From: a virus
Virus record (IMG/VR): IMGVR_UViG_3300037961_004808
Span: 47,967-111,966 of that record
Direction: 5' to 3' (one strand)
DNA length: 64,000 bases
Both the position numbers and the translations under genes were made by a program. Positions 13,096 through 22,900 of this stretch are shown here, one piece after another; position 1 is the stretch's first letter; each line of letters begins with the position of its first letter. The notes below the pieces were generated by a model. It had not been told where the DNA came from. It ran no database searches and saw only the letters and a list, made by a program, of their open reading frames with translations.

Positions 13096-15207
13096 TCAGG
13101 CAACCATTTCTACAAACTGTTTGGTGATATACTTGTTACTTTTCTTGTTTTTGAACATTTTACGAAATGCTTTACTAACATCTTTCTTCTCACTGCTAGT
13201 AACATCTAGTGTGTCATCTTCGCACAAGTTCCTGTTAGGAATACCAAACCACTTGTCGAAACCATTAGATGTGAAAGATACACTGCCATGCTTCTTCAAT
13301 TCAGAACGCATTTGATCGTAGTTCTCATAACTATCTGTTGCATACCAACGATAGAAGTTACTCATCTCAGATCCGTGCAAGATTCTGAATGAAACTATGT
13401 TGCAGTTGTTGTTATCACGCTTTATTGCGCGAACGAGCGCGTCAGTAACGGATGGACCCATGCCATCGATATTGAAAGTCTTGCTTTTGTGGCGAATAAC
13501 AGTATTATGGCGCACGGGAATGTGACACTTACGCTCGCGATCATCGTATCCCATACGAATCACATTGTATCCCAATTCATTACCCTCACCATCAGTCAGG
13601 TACACAACATTACATTTCTGAGTCTTAGTCTCCTGTTGGAACTTCTTCACAATTTGATTCATACACACCAGGGACTCATTGATAGGTGTGCCAGACAATT
13701 CCATGCCCAAAGGTGACAACATGTTCCTCAAAGTATGCACAACCTTCCATACATTCAGCAGTTGATCTTCAAAGTCTTTTGTCTTCATATTGCTGCTGAT
13801 AAGATTCATCAACCGGAAGGTATCTTGAATCTTGATTTCATGCAACTTCCATTCTTTTACTGGTTTGCGTGACTCATAATCTTCCTGCATCTTCCATGCT
13901 TCATTAGTGAAAGCATAAACTTCAAAGGGAATGTTTACCTTACGGCAGAACCACACCAGTTGAAACAGTTGTTTGATAGTAGGCAACATTTCATCTGCCA
14001 TAGATCCACTCCAGTCAAGTACAAACAACAGGGAGTGATTCTTACCATCAGTAGTTGTTGCTACTTTACGGAACACATCTTCATTGTATTTGTATGAATG
14101 AAGTTTACCAGTGTCAAGTACACCAGTGCGAGAGACTGTGGTCCTTGCATATGCATCAGCAGACTTACGCATTTCAAACTCTTTTACCAACAAATTCACA
14201 TCACGTTGTGCACTTGTCTTGAATTGTTTGAACTCAGTGCGCTTCTGCTCATTCCACTGTTGGATAACATCCTCGCGATCACTATACTTTTCTCTGAGAA
14301 CTCTACCAAAATGGTCCTCTACATGCGCCTTGATCTTATCAACAGGAACGATAACATTCTCAAGCACAATATCAGGCATCGTCACATAAACAGGACGCTT
14401 GGCATGTTGATTGCGAAGATCTTCTAGGTTCTTATCATATGCTTTCTGAGTTGCAGATTCATCATCATTCTCCTCAACGTTGCCATCATTACATGCTTCA
14501 GTATCATCATCGTCAAATTCTTCAGACTCAACATCACTGAAGGCATCACTATCACCAGGTTCCTGCTCATCTTCAGGAGACTGATCCATAGTTGTTTCAC
14601 CATCACCAGGAGCACTGTTCTCCGTTGGTTGTGGCATAGGTGTAGATTCTTGCTGCTGTTCCTTACTCAGCAGATAACATGCTAGGGAGAGATCAAGAAC
14701 TTCTTCAAATGTTTCAGCGTTGCTGATACTGGTGACCAGTTCATTCTCACGATCATTGAAATCAATGTCATAGAATGTACCGACCTTGAAGTATAGATTC
14801 ACACGGTCGATGAATGACAGTTGATTCACATCTTTCTGTGAAATCTCGAAGAAGTCCTTATCATTCAGATAACGGTATCCTTTGAAGAAATCCCTGTTCA
14901 TGCCAGGATACCGCTTCTTCATCAACTTCTCGATGCGAGCATCTTCTACCACGTTGACATAATCACCAGGAACTTTCCTGTATTTGTCTTCACGTTTCCA
15001 GTCACGCAATTCTGTAAACAATGCATGTCCTACCTCATGAGCAACCAGCATGTCATAAACATATGCTGGAACATTATCCCAAATAGGTAGAGTCAGGACG
15101 CGACCATCAATGTCAAAAGATGCTGTTGACACCTGGCGATGTTCTACGATAAGATTCTCAGTTGCCAGGAGTCTGGCAAGCATCCCTTGGATCTCAGTGG
15201 TCGCCAT
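13096..15207 (-). CDS. CobT-like protein with HExxH and VWA domains
   Basis: The 703-residue protein has an N-terminal metallopeptidase-like site (VAHEVGHAL, H57-E58-H61, with a VVEDAR segment near residue 88 as possible third ligand). A very acidic linker spans about residues 185-255. A C-terminal von Willebrand A domain has a MIDAS motif LDWSGSM (D398, S400, S402). The VWA half resembles CobT of cobaltochelatase. Placed directly upstream of the CobS-like ATPase, it forms a MoxR-VWA pair of the kind that remodels target proteins or inserts metals. The peptidase-like half is extra to classical CobT and invites a proteolytic role. Confidence 0.75.
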   Translation of the reverse strand: MATTEIQGMLARLLATENLIVEHRQVSTASFDIDGRVLTLPIWDNVPAYVYDMLVAHEVGHALFTELRDWKREDKYRKVPGDYVNVVEDARIEKLMKKRYPGMNRDFFKGYRYLNDKDFFEISQKDVNQLSFIDRVNLYFKVGTFYDIDFNDRENELVTSISNAETFEEVLDLSLACYLLSKEQQQESTPMPQPTENSAPGDGETTMDQSPEDEQEPGDSDAFSDVESEEFDDDDTEACNDGNVEENDDESATQKAYDKNLEDLRNQHAKRPVYVTMPDIVLENVIVPVDKIKAHVEDHFGRVLREKYSDREDVIQQWNEQKRTEFKQFKTSAQRDVNLLVKEFEMRKSADAYARTTVSRTGVLDTGKLHSYKYNEDVFRKVATTTDGKNHSLLFVLDWSGSMADEMLPTIKQLFQLVWFCRKVNIPFEVYAFTNEAWKMQEDYESRKPVKEWKLHEIKIQDTFRLMNLISSNMKTKDFEDQLLNVWKVVHTLRNMLSPLGMELSGTPINESLVCMNQIVKKFQQETKTQKCNVVYLTDGEGNELGYNVIRMGYDDRERKCHIPVRHNTVIRHKSKTFNIDGMGPSVTDALVRAIKRDNNNCNIVSFRILHGSEMSNFYRWYATDSYENYDQMRSELKKHGSVSFTSNGFDKWFGIPNRNLCEDDTLDVTSSEKKDVSKAFRKMFKNKKSNKYITKQFVEMVA

Positions 15208-15213
15208 GTCTGT

Positions 15214-15234
15214 GTTTCAACTGAAGTCAGTATA
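15214..15234 (-). promoter_or_regulatory. Shared leader element upstream of CobT-like gene
   Basis: One mismatch over 21 bases to 13025-13045. It ends 7 bases before the ATG at 15207 and begins with TATACT on the minus strand. The duplicated element suggests that the two genes are switched together although only 78 bases separate them. Confidence 0.5.
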
Positions 15235-15238
15235 GTCC

Positions 15239-15610
15239 TCAGGGTGCCGGATGCTCTCCCGGCGATGACGCTTCTGAAACTGGTACACGCTTGACGATTT
15301 GCTTAGAGATGTTGGTGTAGGGTGCTGGGGTGAGTTCGATTGATCCGGTTCTAATGGATTCTTTAGATTCTTTCTTGAGTGATGCTGCCAGTTTGGAACC
15401 ATCATGCGGCAATACCTCCTGATCTACTCTCACACATATATTTACATCTCTCACAGGTGGCACTGTGCCAGTACCTCTACATACACACACTGTCATGCCA
15501 TATGTTGAGAAGAATGTAACAATGCCATAGTGTCCACCAACCTGCACTACATCACCAACACTCCATTCATTTTCTTCATAGATTTCCTTGATAGAGTTCC
15601 ACTCAGGCAT
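15239..15610 (-). CDS. Unknown protein, 123 residues
   Basis: The ATG at 15610 (MPEWNSIKEIYEENEWSVGD) overlaps the upstream stop as TGATG. The first half is a beta-rich SH3-like stretch (VGDVVQVGGHYGIVTFF); the rest is polar and probably disordered (Lys, Ser and Pro rich), ending ASSPGEHPAP. No family is recognised. It sits between the VOC-like gene and the CobT-like gene. Confidence 0.6.
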   Translation of the reverse strand: MPEWNSIKEIYEENEWSVGDVVQVGGHYGIVTFFSTYGMTVCVCRGTGTVPPVRDVNICVRVDQEVLPHDGSKLAASLKKESKESIRTGSIELTPAPYTNISKQIVKRVPVSEASSPGEHPAP

Positions 15611-16125
15611 CAATTTCTTCTCCGTATTTGATCAAGTTTCTGTGCATGAATTTCATCTGGATAGGAATAGTATTTGAACTCAATCCAATTATCCCATGGA
15701 TCTTTTATTGTGGTGCGATGACACCTAACATTTTGCCCATGTAAATGTGCCTCACTTGGATCTATCTTCTTAGGCACCAAGAAGTTGTACTTACTATCAA
15801 TTACATTGATCTCAGGATGATCCTTGCAATGATTCACAACCTCAAAGTATTCTTTCTTATCCAAGAAGACAGGACCATTATGTCTTGGCAACCTTGAATG
15901 TTGCTGAGGTACAGATGTTTCTCCTTGCAGTACACTTATGTGGTGACCAGCAAATGAAAAGATGAACCCAGGATTGTGTGACCCATCTTCAACATTGATA
16001 GCAAACCTTTGACAGAATCTACAACCAAGCACATCACAATACCATCTAATTCCTTCCTCAATGTCAGGAATAGTGAACGCCATGTGCCATATCGTTTTGG
16101 TATGACTGTCAGCGAGGATTGTCAT
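15610..16125 (-). CDS. VOC/glyoxalase-fold protein
   Basis: The 171-residue product matches the vicinal-oxygen-chelate fold. It has an opening strand with a metal-type histidine (KTIWHMAFTIPDIEEGIRWY), the CDVLGC turn, and a closing KDPWDNWIEFKYYS strand with the usual glutamate. This superfamily includes glyoxalases, dioxygenases and antibiotic-resistance proteins, so the reaction cannot be told. It is transcribed away from the kdsB-like gene across a 34-base gap that contains a TATAAT on its own strand (16152-16157). Confidence 0.65.
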   Translation of the reverse strand: MTILADSHTKTIWHMAFTIPDIEEGIRWYCDVLGCRFCQRFAINVEDGSHNPGFIFSFAGHHISVLQGETSVPQQHSRLPRHNGPVFLDKKEYFEVVNHCKDHPEINVIDSKYNFLVPKKIDPSEAHLHGQNVRCHRTTIKDPWDNWIEFKYYSYPDEIHAQKLDQIRRRN

Positions 16126-16159
16126 CGACTAACTACATCTGTCACTAATTTATTATATC

Positions 16160-16873
16160 ATGTATAAGGGAAAAAGCACGTTATGTGTCATTCCGGCACG
16201 GATGTCGTCAGGTAGATTCCCTGGCAAACCTCTGGCGCTCATCAATGGCACCCAGATGGTCCTGAGAGTGGCAGAAATTGCATCTAGGTCAAAGTATGTT
16301 GACAGCGTTGTAATCGCCACTGAGGACGATTCTATCGTAGATCTGTGCTGGGAGGCAGGTTATGATGCTTTGCTGACAAGTAAGCACTACACTTGCACAC
16401 ATCGTGTTGCTGAGGTAGCAGAACATCAACCATACGATTACATCTTCAATCTACAGGGTGATGAACCACTCACTCAACCTGAGTGGATAGACGAAATGAT
16501 TGCCTATGGTATTGATAACGATGTTGATGTATTGCAGAGTTCACGAAGATTAGAGGATGGAGAGATCGAAGACGAAGATGTTGTCAAAATGATAGAGAAT
16601 AACGGTAAGGTTATTCATATGCAACGCTCACCTGATGTGGTGTGTGATAATATCACGGTGCAATTAGGATTATATTTTTATAGACGAAGTGTTATTGTTG
16701 ATTTCCCTAATTGTGACATGACCCTTGTCAAGTATTGGAAAGGTCTTGATACTATTGGATTTATTGGTAAATATGATGTAATACCATACGATCTAAAGTG
16801 TGGTAAAATCAGAGCAGTTGACCGTGCCTGGCACATCCAAGAGGTAGAATGGTTGTTGAACCTGAAGAACTAA
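16160..16873 (+). CDS. CMP-Kdo synthetase-like cytidylyltransferase
   Basis: The 237-residue protein resembles KdsB. It has the nucleotide-binding loop VIPARMSSGRFPGKPL (about residues 10-25), a CTHRVAEVAE segment in place of SGTDRxAEVA, and a NLQGDEPL motif. KdsB activates Kdo with CTP for lipopolysaccharide synthesis. It is about 10 residues shorter than bacterial KdsB and may use another sialic-acid-like sugar. The 25-base overlap with the SIS-HAD gene and shared plus orientation make a two-gene sugar-activation unit. Confidence 0.75.
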   Translation: MYKGKSTLCVIPARMSSGRFPGKPLALINGTQMVLRVAEIASRSKYVDSVVIATEDDSIVDLCWEAGYDALLTSKHYTCTHRVAEVAEHQPYDYIFNLQGDEPLTQPEWIDEMIAYGIDNDVDVLQSSRRLEDGEIEDEDVVKMIENNGKVIHMQRSPDVVCDNITVQLGLYFYRRSVIVDFPNCDMTLVKYWKGLDTIGFIGKYDVIPYDLKCGKIRAVDRAWHIQEVEWLLNLKN

Positions 16874-17724
16874 GAGTTGCAGCAGATATGCTCAGCAGTG
16901 CTACCAACGTGGCATTGCTGGGCACTGGTGGTAATCTTGCCATTGCACAACACATGGCAAGTGACATTTACCGTCACATGAATAAGTTCTGCTTTGCACC
17001 AGACAGTGTGAATCAGACTGCACTGGGTGGTGATTATGATTGGAAGATTCCCTGGTTAGATTATGCTGCTAAGTCAGCAGATCTCATCATTCTTATCACT
17101 TGCAGGATACAATCACCTGCTGTATATGCTGTTGAAGCACTAGAAAAAGAATGGCGTAGATCACCACCATTCAGAACTCATGTGCTTATTATTGCACCAG
17201 AGAAACACGAATATCTTCCTACATTGGTGGTTGAATCTAATTTTTATCACGAATTTGAAGTATTTGCAATGATGTCCATCTATAACATGATGGAAGAGTG
17301 TGGTGTTGAGTTACCAGCACTACCACGTCATGCACCTACAAAAGATATTAGTTCACGATGTGATGTATATTGTGTTGATATTGATGGCACACTGACTGAA
17401 CCACATGATGGTGATCCATGGAACGCAGTACCACGAATGGATCGCATTGATAAGATCAATAAAATGTATGATAACGGTGCTACGATATATCTACAAACTG
17501 CACGTGGATTTATCGCTAGTGCACAGAGATACCCTGATGACCCACAAGCACAGCAACGTAATGCTGACTACCTTTGTCGCAGCAGGACTGAAGCACAGTT
17601 GAAAGAATGGGGAGTAAAGTATCACAAACTATTCTTTGGTAAACCACGAGCATCAGTTTATGTTGACGATCGTGGATCACATGATAGTGAGTTCTTTGCT
17701 ATAATGAGTTCTTTACTAGAGTAA
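16849..17724 (+). CDS. SIS-domain and HAD-phosphatase fusion
   Basis: The 291-residue protein joins two domains. Residues about 1-155 form a SIS sugar-isomerase fold (VALLGTGGNLAIAQHMASDI; SVNQTALGGDYDW), like phosphoheptose or Kdo-pathway isomerases. Residues about 172-290 form a HAD-type phosphatase with VDIDGTLT (D177, D179) and FFGKPRASVYVDDRG. An isomerase plus phosphatase beside a cytidylyltransferase fits synthesis of a phosphosugar and its CMP form, as in the KdsD/KdsC/KdsB series. It converges with and overlaps the next gene by 9 bases. Confidence 0.7.
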   Translation: MVVEPEELRVAADMLSSATNVALLGTGGNLAIAQHMASDIYRHMNKFCFAPDSVNQTALGGDYDWKIPWLDYAAKSADLIILITCRIQSPAVYAVEALEKEWRRSPPFRTHVLIIAPEKHEYLPTLVVESNFYHEFEVFAMMSIYNMMEECGVELPALPRHAPTKDISSRCDVYCVDIDGTLTEPHDGDPWNAVPRMDRIDKINKMYDNGATIYLQTARGFIASAQRYPDDPQAQQRNADYLCRSRTEAQLKEWGVKYHKLFFGKPRASVYVDDRGSHDSEFFAIMSSLLE

Positions 17725-18693
17725 ACTAAACTTCTTATAACCCTCCGATGTAGGTGTTGCCTCTAACATCTGATGATCAATCCACTCATATGCATCATAG
17801 TATTTCTTGATTGGTGTGAACATCTGCAAATGATGTAAGTATCCCTTCTCCAACATATCCTTATGCAATTCATGTGGAGGTTTGAGTGCATCTAAACCTA
17901 AGAAGTTATTGACTAACCATGCTCTATCATGGATGTCAATATCATTCCATCGTTCTGTCCAGTGGAAGAATGTCTTTTGTTTATCTGTGAGGAAATCATA
18001 TCCCCACTTGAGATGAAATAATACACGCTCATAAGTGCGTTCCATCTCATTAGCATGCTTGGTTCTATAGTTTATAATCTTATCGTACAGATGAATCTCT
18101 TTACCTAAGAAAGCAGCGTAATATAAATCTGTTCCAGGCCATGGAATATAAATGTGCTCATGTTGATGTAACAATCGTGCCAGAGTATATTGTCTCATCT
18201 CTGGATCTGTTAGTGATACTAACCTTGATTCTTCCGGTATTCTGAGTTTAGTCCAGTCTTTCCATACATCACATGACCTGAAAGGTACAAGGAAAGTGAT
18301 AGGTTTAGGTGCAGCATCAATAGCATCCTGCACATTACTATATTCAGCGTCTCTAATTGTAACTTGATCATCGCGGGGTAGATAGAATAAAGAACCCTTA
18401 GGATCAAACTCCTCTGTAACAGCAATTACACCAAGTTCCCACATAAATGGGCATGTTCCATAGTATGGTTTGACCGTAGCAAATTTGTTACGGCGAATCT
18501 TATCATAATGGAATCTAGACCAGGAATACATTAGATCACTGTCAAATGTATCCTTCTTAGTATATAATAAATCTGTTCTTCCTATTGCTTCTCGACATAC
18601 ACCTGGTTGAATTCCAAACATAAAAAAAGTATCTGGGTGCTGACCCAGATACCGTGCCATACTATGATGCCACTTATCAGACTGTTGTGCCAT
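17716..18693 (-). CDS. Unknown protein, possibly sugar-related
   Basis: The 325-residue product is not recognised with confidence. A segment HEHIYIPWPGTDLYYAAFLGKEI resembles the C-terminal donor-site region of some GT-B-type glycosyltransferases or capsular sugar enzymes, which would fit the kdsB/SIS-HAD neighbours, but this is weak. Remarkably, a canonical intrinsic terminator (18622-18652) lies within codons 14-24 on the coding strand. The true start could therefore be the ATG at 18621 just after it, although no ribosome-binding site is seen there. Confidence 0.5.
   Translation of the reverse strand: MAQQSDKWHHSMARYLGQHPDTFFMFGIQPGVCREAIGRTDLLYTKKDTFDSDLMYSWSRFHYDKIRRNKFATVKPYYGTCPFMWELGVIAVTEEFDPKGSLFYLPRDDQVTIRDAEYSNVQDAIDAAPKPITFLVPFRSCDVWKDWTKLRIPEESRLVSLTDPEMRQYTLARLLHQHEHIYIPWPGTDLYYAAFLGKEIHLYDKIINYRTKHANEMERTYERVLFHLKWGYDFLTDKQKTFFHWTERWNDIDIHDRAWLVNNFLGLDALKPPHELHKDMLEKGYLHHLQMFTPIKKYYDAYEWIDHQMLEATPTSEGYKKFSLL
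18622..18652 (-). terminator. Intrinsic terminator inside 5' coding region
   Basis: On the minus strand GTATCTGGGT pairs perfectly with ACCCAGATAC (10 bp) around a GCTG tetraloop, followed directly by seven T. It would end the fibre-gene transcript, or attenuate expression of the gene it lies in. Confidence 0.75.
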
Positions 18694-18698
18694 TTAGA

Positions 18699-19103
18699 CT
18701 ATGCCATTCCGCCACCGAACTGTCGGTCGATACCATCTGTAGTAGAACGATAATAACCAACGTGCTCAGTCTTTTCAATCAGGATAGAGTCAACTTCATC
18801 ATCAGTCAACATACCTTTCTCAAGCAACAACTGAACAAGACCTTCAGTTGATACTTCAATGGAGTCACTATAATATGGTGACCACAGTTCATGGTGAGTA
18901 TATTCTTCAACTACACCAAATTCACCGGCAAGTGCACGGTTATAAAGAAGACGTGAGTGCTCTACAACATCAGTAGGAGAGCAAGTATAGGGCAACCATT
19001 CTTCATCAAGAGGAGTAAAATCAACCTCAAGGTTGATCATATTCTTCTCAGGATTTGCCCACTTGGGATTGCGTGCTGCTGCGACTTCGTAATTAGTAGC
19101 CAT
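18699..19103 (-). CDS. Tail-fibre-associated or assembly-type protein
   Basis: The 134-residue product begins with NPKWANPEKNMINLEVDFTP, then TCSPTDVVEHSRLLYNRALAGEFGVV. This is the pattern (position of WAN, then DxxEHxRxLyxRAxAGEFG) common in small phage proteins next to tail-fibre genes, some of them assembly chaperones. It follows a fibre-like gene by 25 bases and precedes the terminator-bearing gene. Assignment is by position and pattern. Confidence 0.5.
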   Translation of the reverse strand: MATNYEVAAARNPKWANPEKNMINLEVDFTPLDEEWLPYTCSPTDVVEHSRLLYNRALAGEFGVVEEYTHHELWSPYYSDSIEVSTEGLVQLLLEKGMLTDDEVDSILIEKTEHVGYYRSTTDGIDRQFGGGMA

Positions 19104-19128
19104 GTCTTTGTGTATCTCCTATGATTGA

Positions 19129-19938
19129 TCAGGAATAGCGCAACCATAGAGTTGCAGAGTATGCAACCGTAGTGTTTACGGTCACAGAGTTCACAGTAAC
19201 GTTGACTGATGCTGTGCCGTTGATAGTCATATTATCAGTCGGGATGTTACCAGCAACGCTCAGGTTATCAGTAGGAACGTTACCTGCAACGCCAGTGTTA
19301 TCTCCACCCACGTTGACAGAACCACCAACACTCAAGTTATCAGTAGGAACACCTCGGTTCACGTTATAGGATCCACCTTTACCACCTTGAATGTTACCAG
19401 AAACATTCACGTTGGTGTTACCCTGGATGTTACCACCTTGAAGGTTACCGCTCAAGTTACCCTGGATGTTACCGCCAGACAATGAAGTATTGCCTTGAAC
19501 ATTACCACCAGACAGTGACAGGTTACCACTTGGGTTTGCCTGGACGTTACCAGAACCACTACCGGAACCAGTACCACTACCAGAGTTGACTAGGGCAGCA
19601 CCCGAGTCATAACCCATACACCGCCAAGAACCAGACGGTGTTGTGTTAGATACTCGACCAGTGGCGTCGGAATAACGTAACGAGGAACCTGCTAGTGTAT
19701 CACCAGGATCATATTGTGTATTACCTGACGACTGCTGCATGAAGGCATATGTGCCAACATCACCAACAGAAGCGTTAGCGTTGATAGCAGCAGTCAGAGT
19801 AATTGATGCCGTGTTGATGGCACTAATCCTCTTATCAGAGTCAACCGTAATAACGGGGACAGCAGATGATCCACCGTATGTACCAGCAGATACGTCTGTT
19901 GTTTGGTTTACGTTTGACCCAGTACCGTATAGAGCCAT
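19129..19938 (-). CDS. Repetitive Gly/Asn-rich fibre-tip-like protein
   Basis: The 269-residue protein opens with a DVSAGTYGGSSAVPVITV motif shared with the large fibre protein upstream. After a Gly/Ser hinge (about residues 125-140) come GNIQGN/SGGN repeats (about 140-190), then PTDNLSV repeats (about 196-245), and a valine/threonine-rich end. Such repeats form beta-solenoids or fibrous shafts. A CTAAATAA late box and AGGAGAC lie before its ATG. It is probably a virion fibre or adhesin component. Confidence 0.65.
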   Translation of the reverse strand: MALYGTGSNVNQTTDVSAGTYGGSSAVPVITVDSDKRISAINTASITLTAAINANASVGDVGTYAFMQQSSGNTQYDPGDTLAGSSLRYSDATGRVSNTTPSGSWRCMGYDSGAALVNSGSGTGSGSGSGNVQANPSGNLSLSGGNVQGNTSLSGGNIQGNLSGNLQGGNIQGNTNVNVSGNIQGGKGGSYNVNRGVPTDNLSVGGSVNVGGDNTGVAGNVPTDNLSVAGNIPTDNMTINGTASVNVTVNSVTVNTTVAYSATLWLRYS

Positions 19939-19964
19939 TGATTTATCGGTCTCCTATCGTAAAG

Positions 19965-19972
19965 TTATTTAG
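19965..19972 (-). promoter_or_regulatory. T4-late-like box CTAAATAA
   Basis: On the minus strand CTAAATAA lies about 27 bases before the ATG at 19938, with AGGAGAC (19949-19955) between, the expected arrangement for a late promoter with a short leader. Confidence 0.6.
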
Positions 19973-19998
19973 GTGAACAGAGGAATGAGTAATAAGAA

Positions 19999-22900
19999 TT
20001 AGACTTCTTCCATCAGGAATCGGAATTTCTTGCCACTACGACGGTTAGTAATATACAGATGCTCTTCACCTTCTTCAATCAAGTAAGAACCCCAAGTGCC
20101 ATCAATGCTGTTAGGACCTTTTGCTTCGTTGCTCAGATCCAAGTCAGAACTGTAGACATTTGCCCAACGGGTGCTGGATGAACCAAGATCCCTAGTGCCA
20201 TTTGCATTAGGAATAATGTTCCCGGACATTGTTAGTGTGCCGGAGAATGTGTCAGATGTATTAGACCTCAAGAAATTACCAGAAGAAATACCATCCAAAG
20301 TGTCAGCATCTAGACCTGAACCAGAACCATCCACTGTCTTGAGAAGTGTCAAGATTTCACTAGCAGTCTGATCAGCAGTAGCACCAGACTCAATACCATC
20401 TAGTTTAGAACCATCAGTTGCAACATCACGACCATCAACAGTTCCAGAGACCGCGATATTACCTGATACTGAAACACCACTGGAAGAGGTTTCAAATTTC
20501 TTAGTTCCAGCTTCATACAATTCTACCGAACCACCAGAAATAAACTTAGCAGAGTAAGAGAATGAATGGTTTGATATTGTTGTTGTGTTGTTATTGAGAA
20601 TTTGAATATCATTACCATTAGAACTATCAATCTCAACTTTTAGATTGCCAGTGTCATTATGAAGGATTGAATTTGATCCATCATGATACACATGGAGATC
20701 GCCACCTGAACCAAACCTTGCCTTTACGTCGTCATTGAATGTGAGATTACCAGAGGTCTTTGTGTCTCCAGTATCACTACGCAAGAATGAACCGCTAGAA
20801 ACGCCATCAAGCGTGTCAGCATCCAGACCTGAACCAGAACCATCCACGGTCTTGATCAGTGCCAGGATCTCGGCAGCACTTTGATCGGCAGTAGCACCAG
20901 ACTCAATACCATCTAGTTTAGCACCATCAACCGAAAGATCACGCCCATCGACAGTCTGAGAACCAGACATGACGATGTTACCAGTCATCGTACCACCAGC
21001 AAGAGGCAGTTTGGTAGCAATGCTGCTGGTGATAGTGGTAGAGAAATCACTATCATCACCCAGTGCCGCGGCCAACTCATTCAGAGTGTCAAGTGCACCA
21101 GGAGCACCGTTGACAAGGTTATTGATAGAAGTATCAACGTATGCCTTGACCGACTGTTGAGTAGGAACCTTGGTGGCACTGTTACCAGACATATTGTCTT
21201 GATCGGTAACAAAACTCATCGCAGCAGTGCTAGTATCACTGTTCATCACAGCGCCAGCAGCATTCACATTGGTAGCATCGGTTACATCAGCACCAGATTC
21301 AATACCATCCAGTTTGGAACCATCAGATGCAACATCGCGACCATCAACTGTACCACTTACGGTGATATTGCCAGTAACATCAAATCCACTCCCAAGGAAG
21401 GAAGAAACTATGCTGTTATCAATAGTAACATCAACAGTTGAACCACTGCTGCCAGCATCACTTGCGGTAACACTAGTATCACCATCCGCAATCGAAGTAG
21501 TATCAATAGCGGTGGTACTTGCACTAGTAACAATACCACGGTTGTTTACCGTGATGATGGGAATAGCAGAACTAGAACCATAAGCACCAGCACTTACACC
21601 AGAGGTGGCAAGTTTGCTGTTAGCAATACTACCTGCCAACTGAGCATTGGTAATCGTACCAGACAGTGAACTAGTAGGATAGTTAGTAGCATCCGACAGA
21701 TCAAATGCCGGAGTAGCGTCAGAACCACCCAAAGAAACAGAAACACCACCAAGGGAGATGCTGCTGTTAGACAGCAAAGAGTTACCAATACCACCAGCAA
21801 GTTTAGAGGCAGCAATACTTCCTGCCAACTGTGCGTTAGTAATAGTACCAACCAGACTGCTAGTGGGGTAATCAGTAGCATCCGAAAGATCAAATGCTGG
21901 GGTAGCATCAGAAGCACCCAAAGCAAGACTTACACCACCATAAGATACGCTGCTGTTTGACAGCAAAGAGTTGCCAATACTACCAGCAAGTTTACTAGCA
22001 GCAATACTGCCTGCCAGTTGAGCATTAGTGATGGTACCAACCAGACTGCTGGTGGGATAGTTAGTGGCATCAGCGAGGTTGAATGCTGGGGTCAGATCAG
22101 ATGCACCCAGTGCCAGTTCAACACCACCATAAGATACGCTATTGTTAGCAAGTTTGCTGTTGACAATACTACCTGCCAACATAGCATTGGTGATACCCAG
22201 TGATTTGACACTGAGTTCATCACTTGAAAGTTGGATAGAAGAATCATCAACGTTGATGGCAAGAGATACTGAACCACCCAAAGATGCAGTACCACCACCA
22301 CTCAAACCATTACCAGCAACAACACCAACGGTACTGTTAGACAGTTTAGAGTTAGCAATACTACCTGCCAACTGGGCATTAGTAATAGTACCAACCAGAC
22401 TGCTGGTGGGATAATCAGTAGCGTCTGACAGATCAAACGCAGGAGTAGCGTCAGAAGCACCTAGTGCTAGGGAAATACCACCAAAAGATACGGTGCTATT
22501 TGCCAGGTAAGCATTAGCAATAGCAGTACCCTGCCAGACACCAGAGGCGATCGTGCCAACAGATGTCAGGGAAGAGTTGACAACACCAGAACCAAGTGTG
22601 GTAGCACTCAGAACAGAAGTATCAGCAATCTGGAATGTCTTACCACTTACAAGATTGATGTTCTCGGAGAACTCCCACTGATCGTTATCGTTTTGCCACA
22701 GAATAGTGTGGTCAGAGTCTCCCTTCAGGATAATACCACCACCATTGGCAGAAGTATCAGAAGGAGAAGAAGTAGCACCCAGTTCAAGGTGCTTGTCATC
22801 GACCGAAATTGTGGTCGAATTGATGGTAGTTGTGGTACCATTGACTACGAGGTTACCACTGACCGTCAGACCAGCACCAACCACAACACCACCACTCAGG

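Noticed and set aside
16152-16157. TATAAT on the minus strand before the VOC-fold gene as a sigma70 promoter
   Set aside because: No -35-like hexamer at 16-18 bases, so it was not listed as a promoter.
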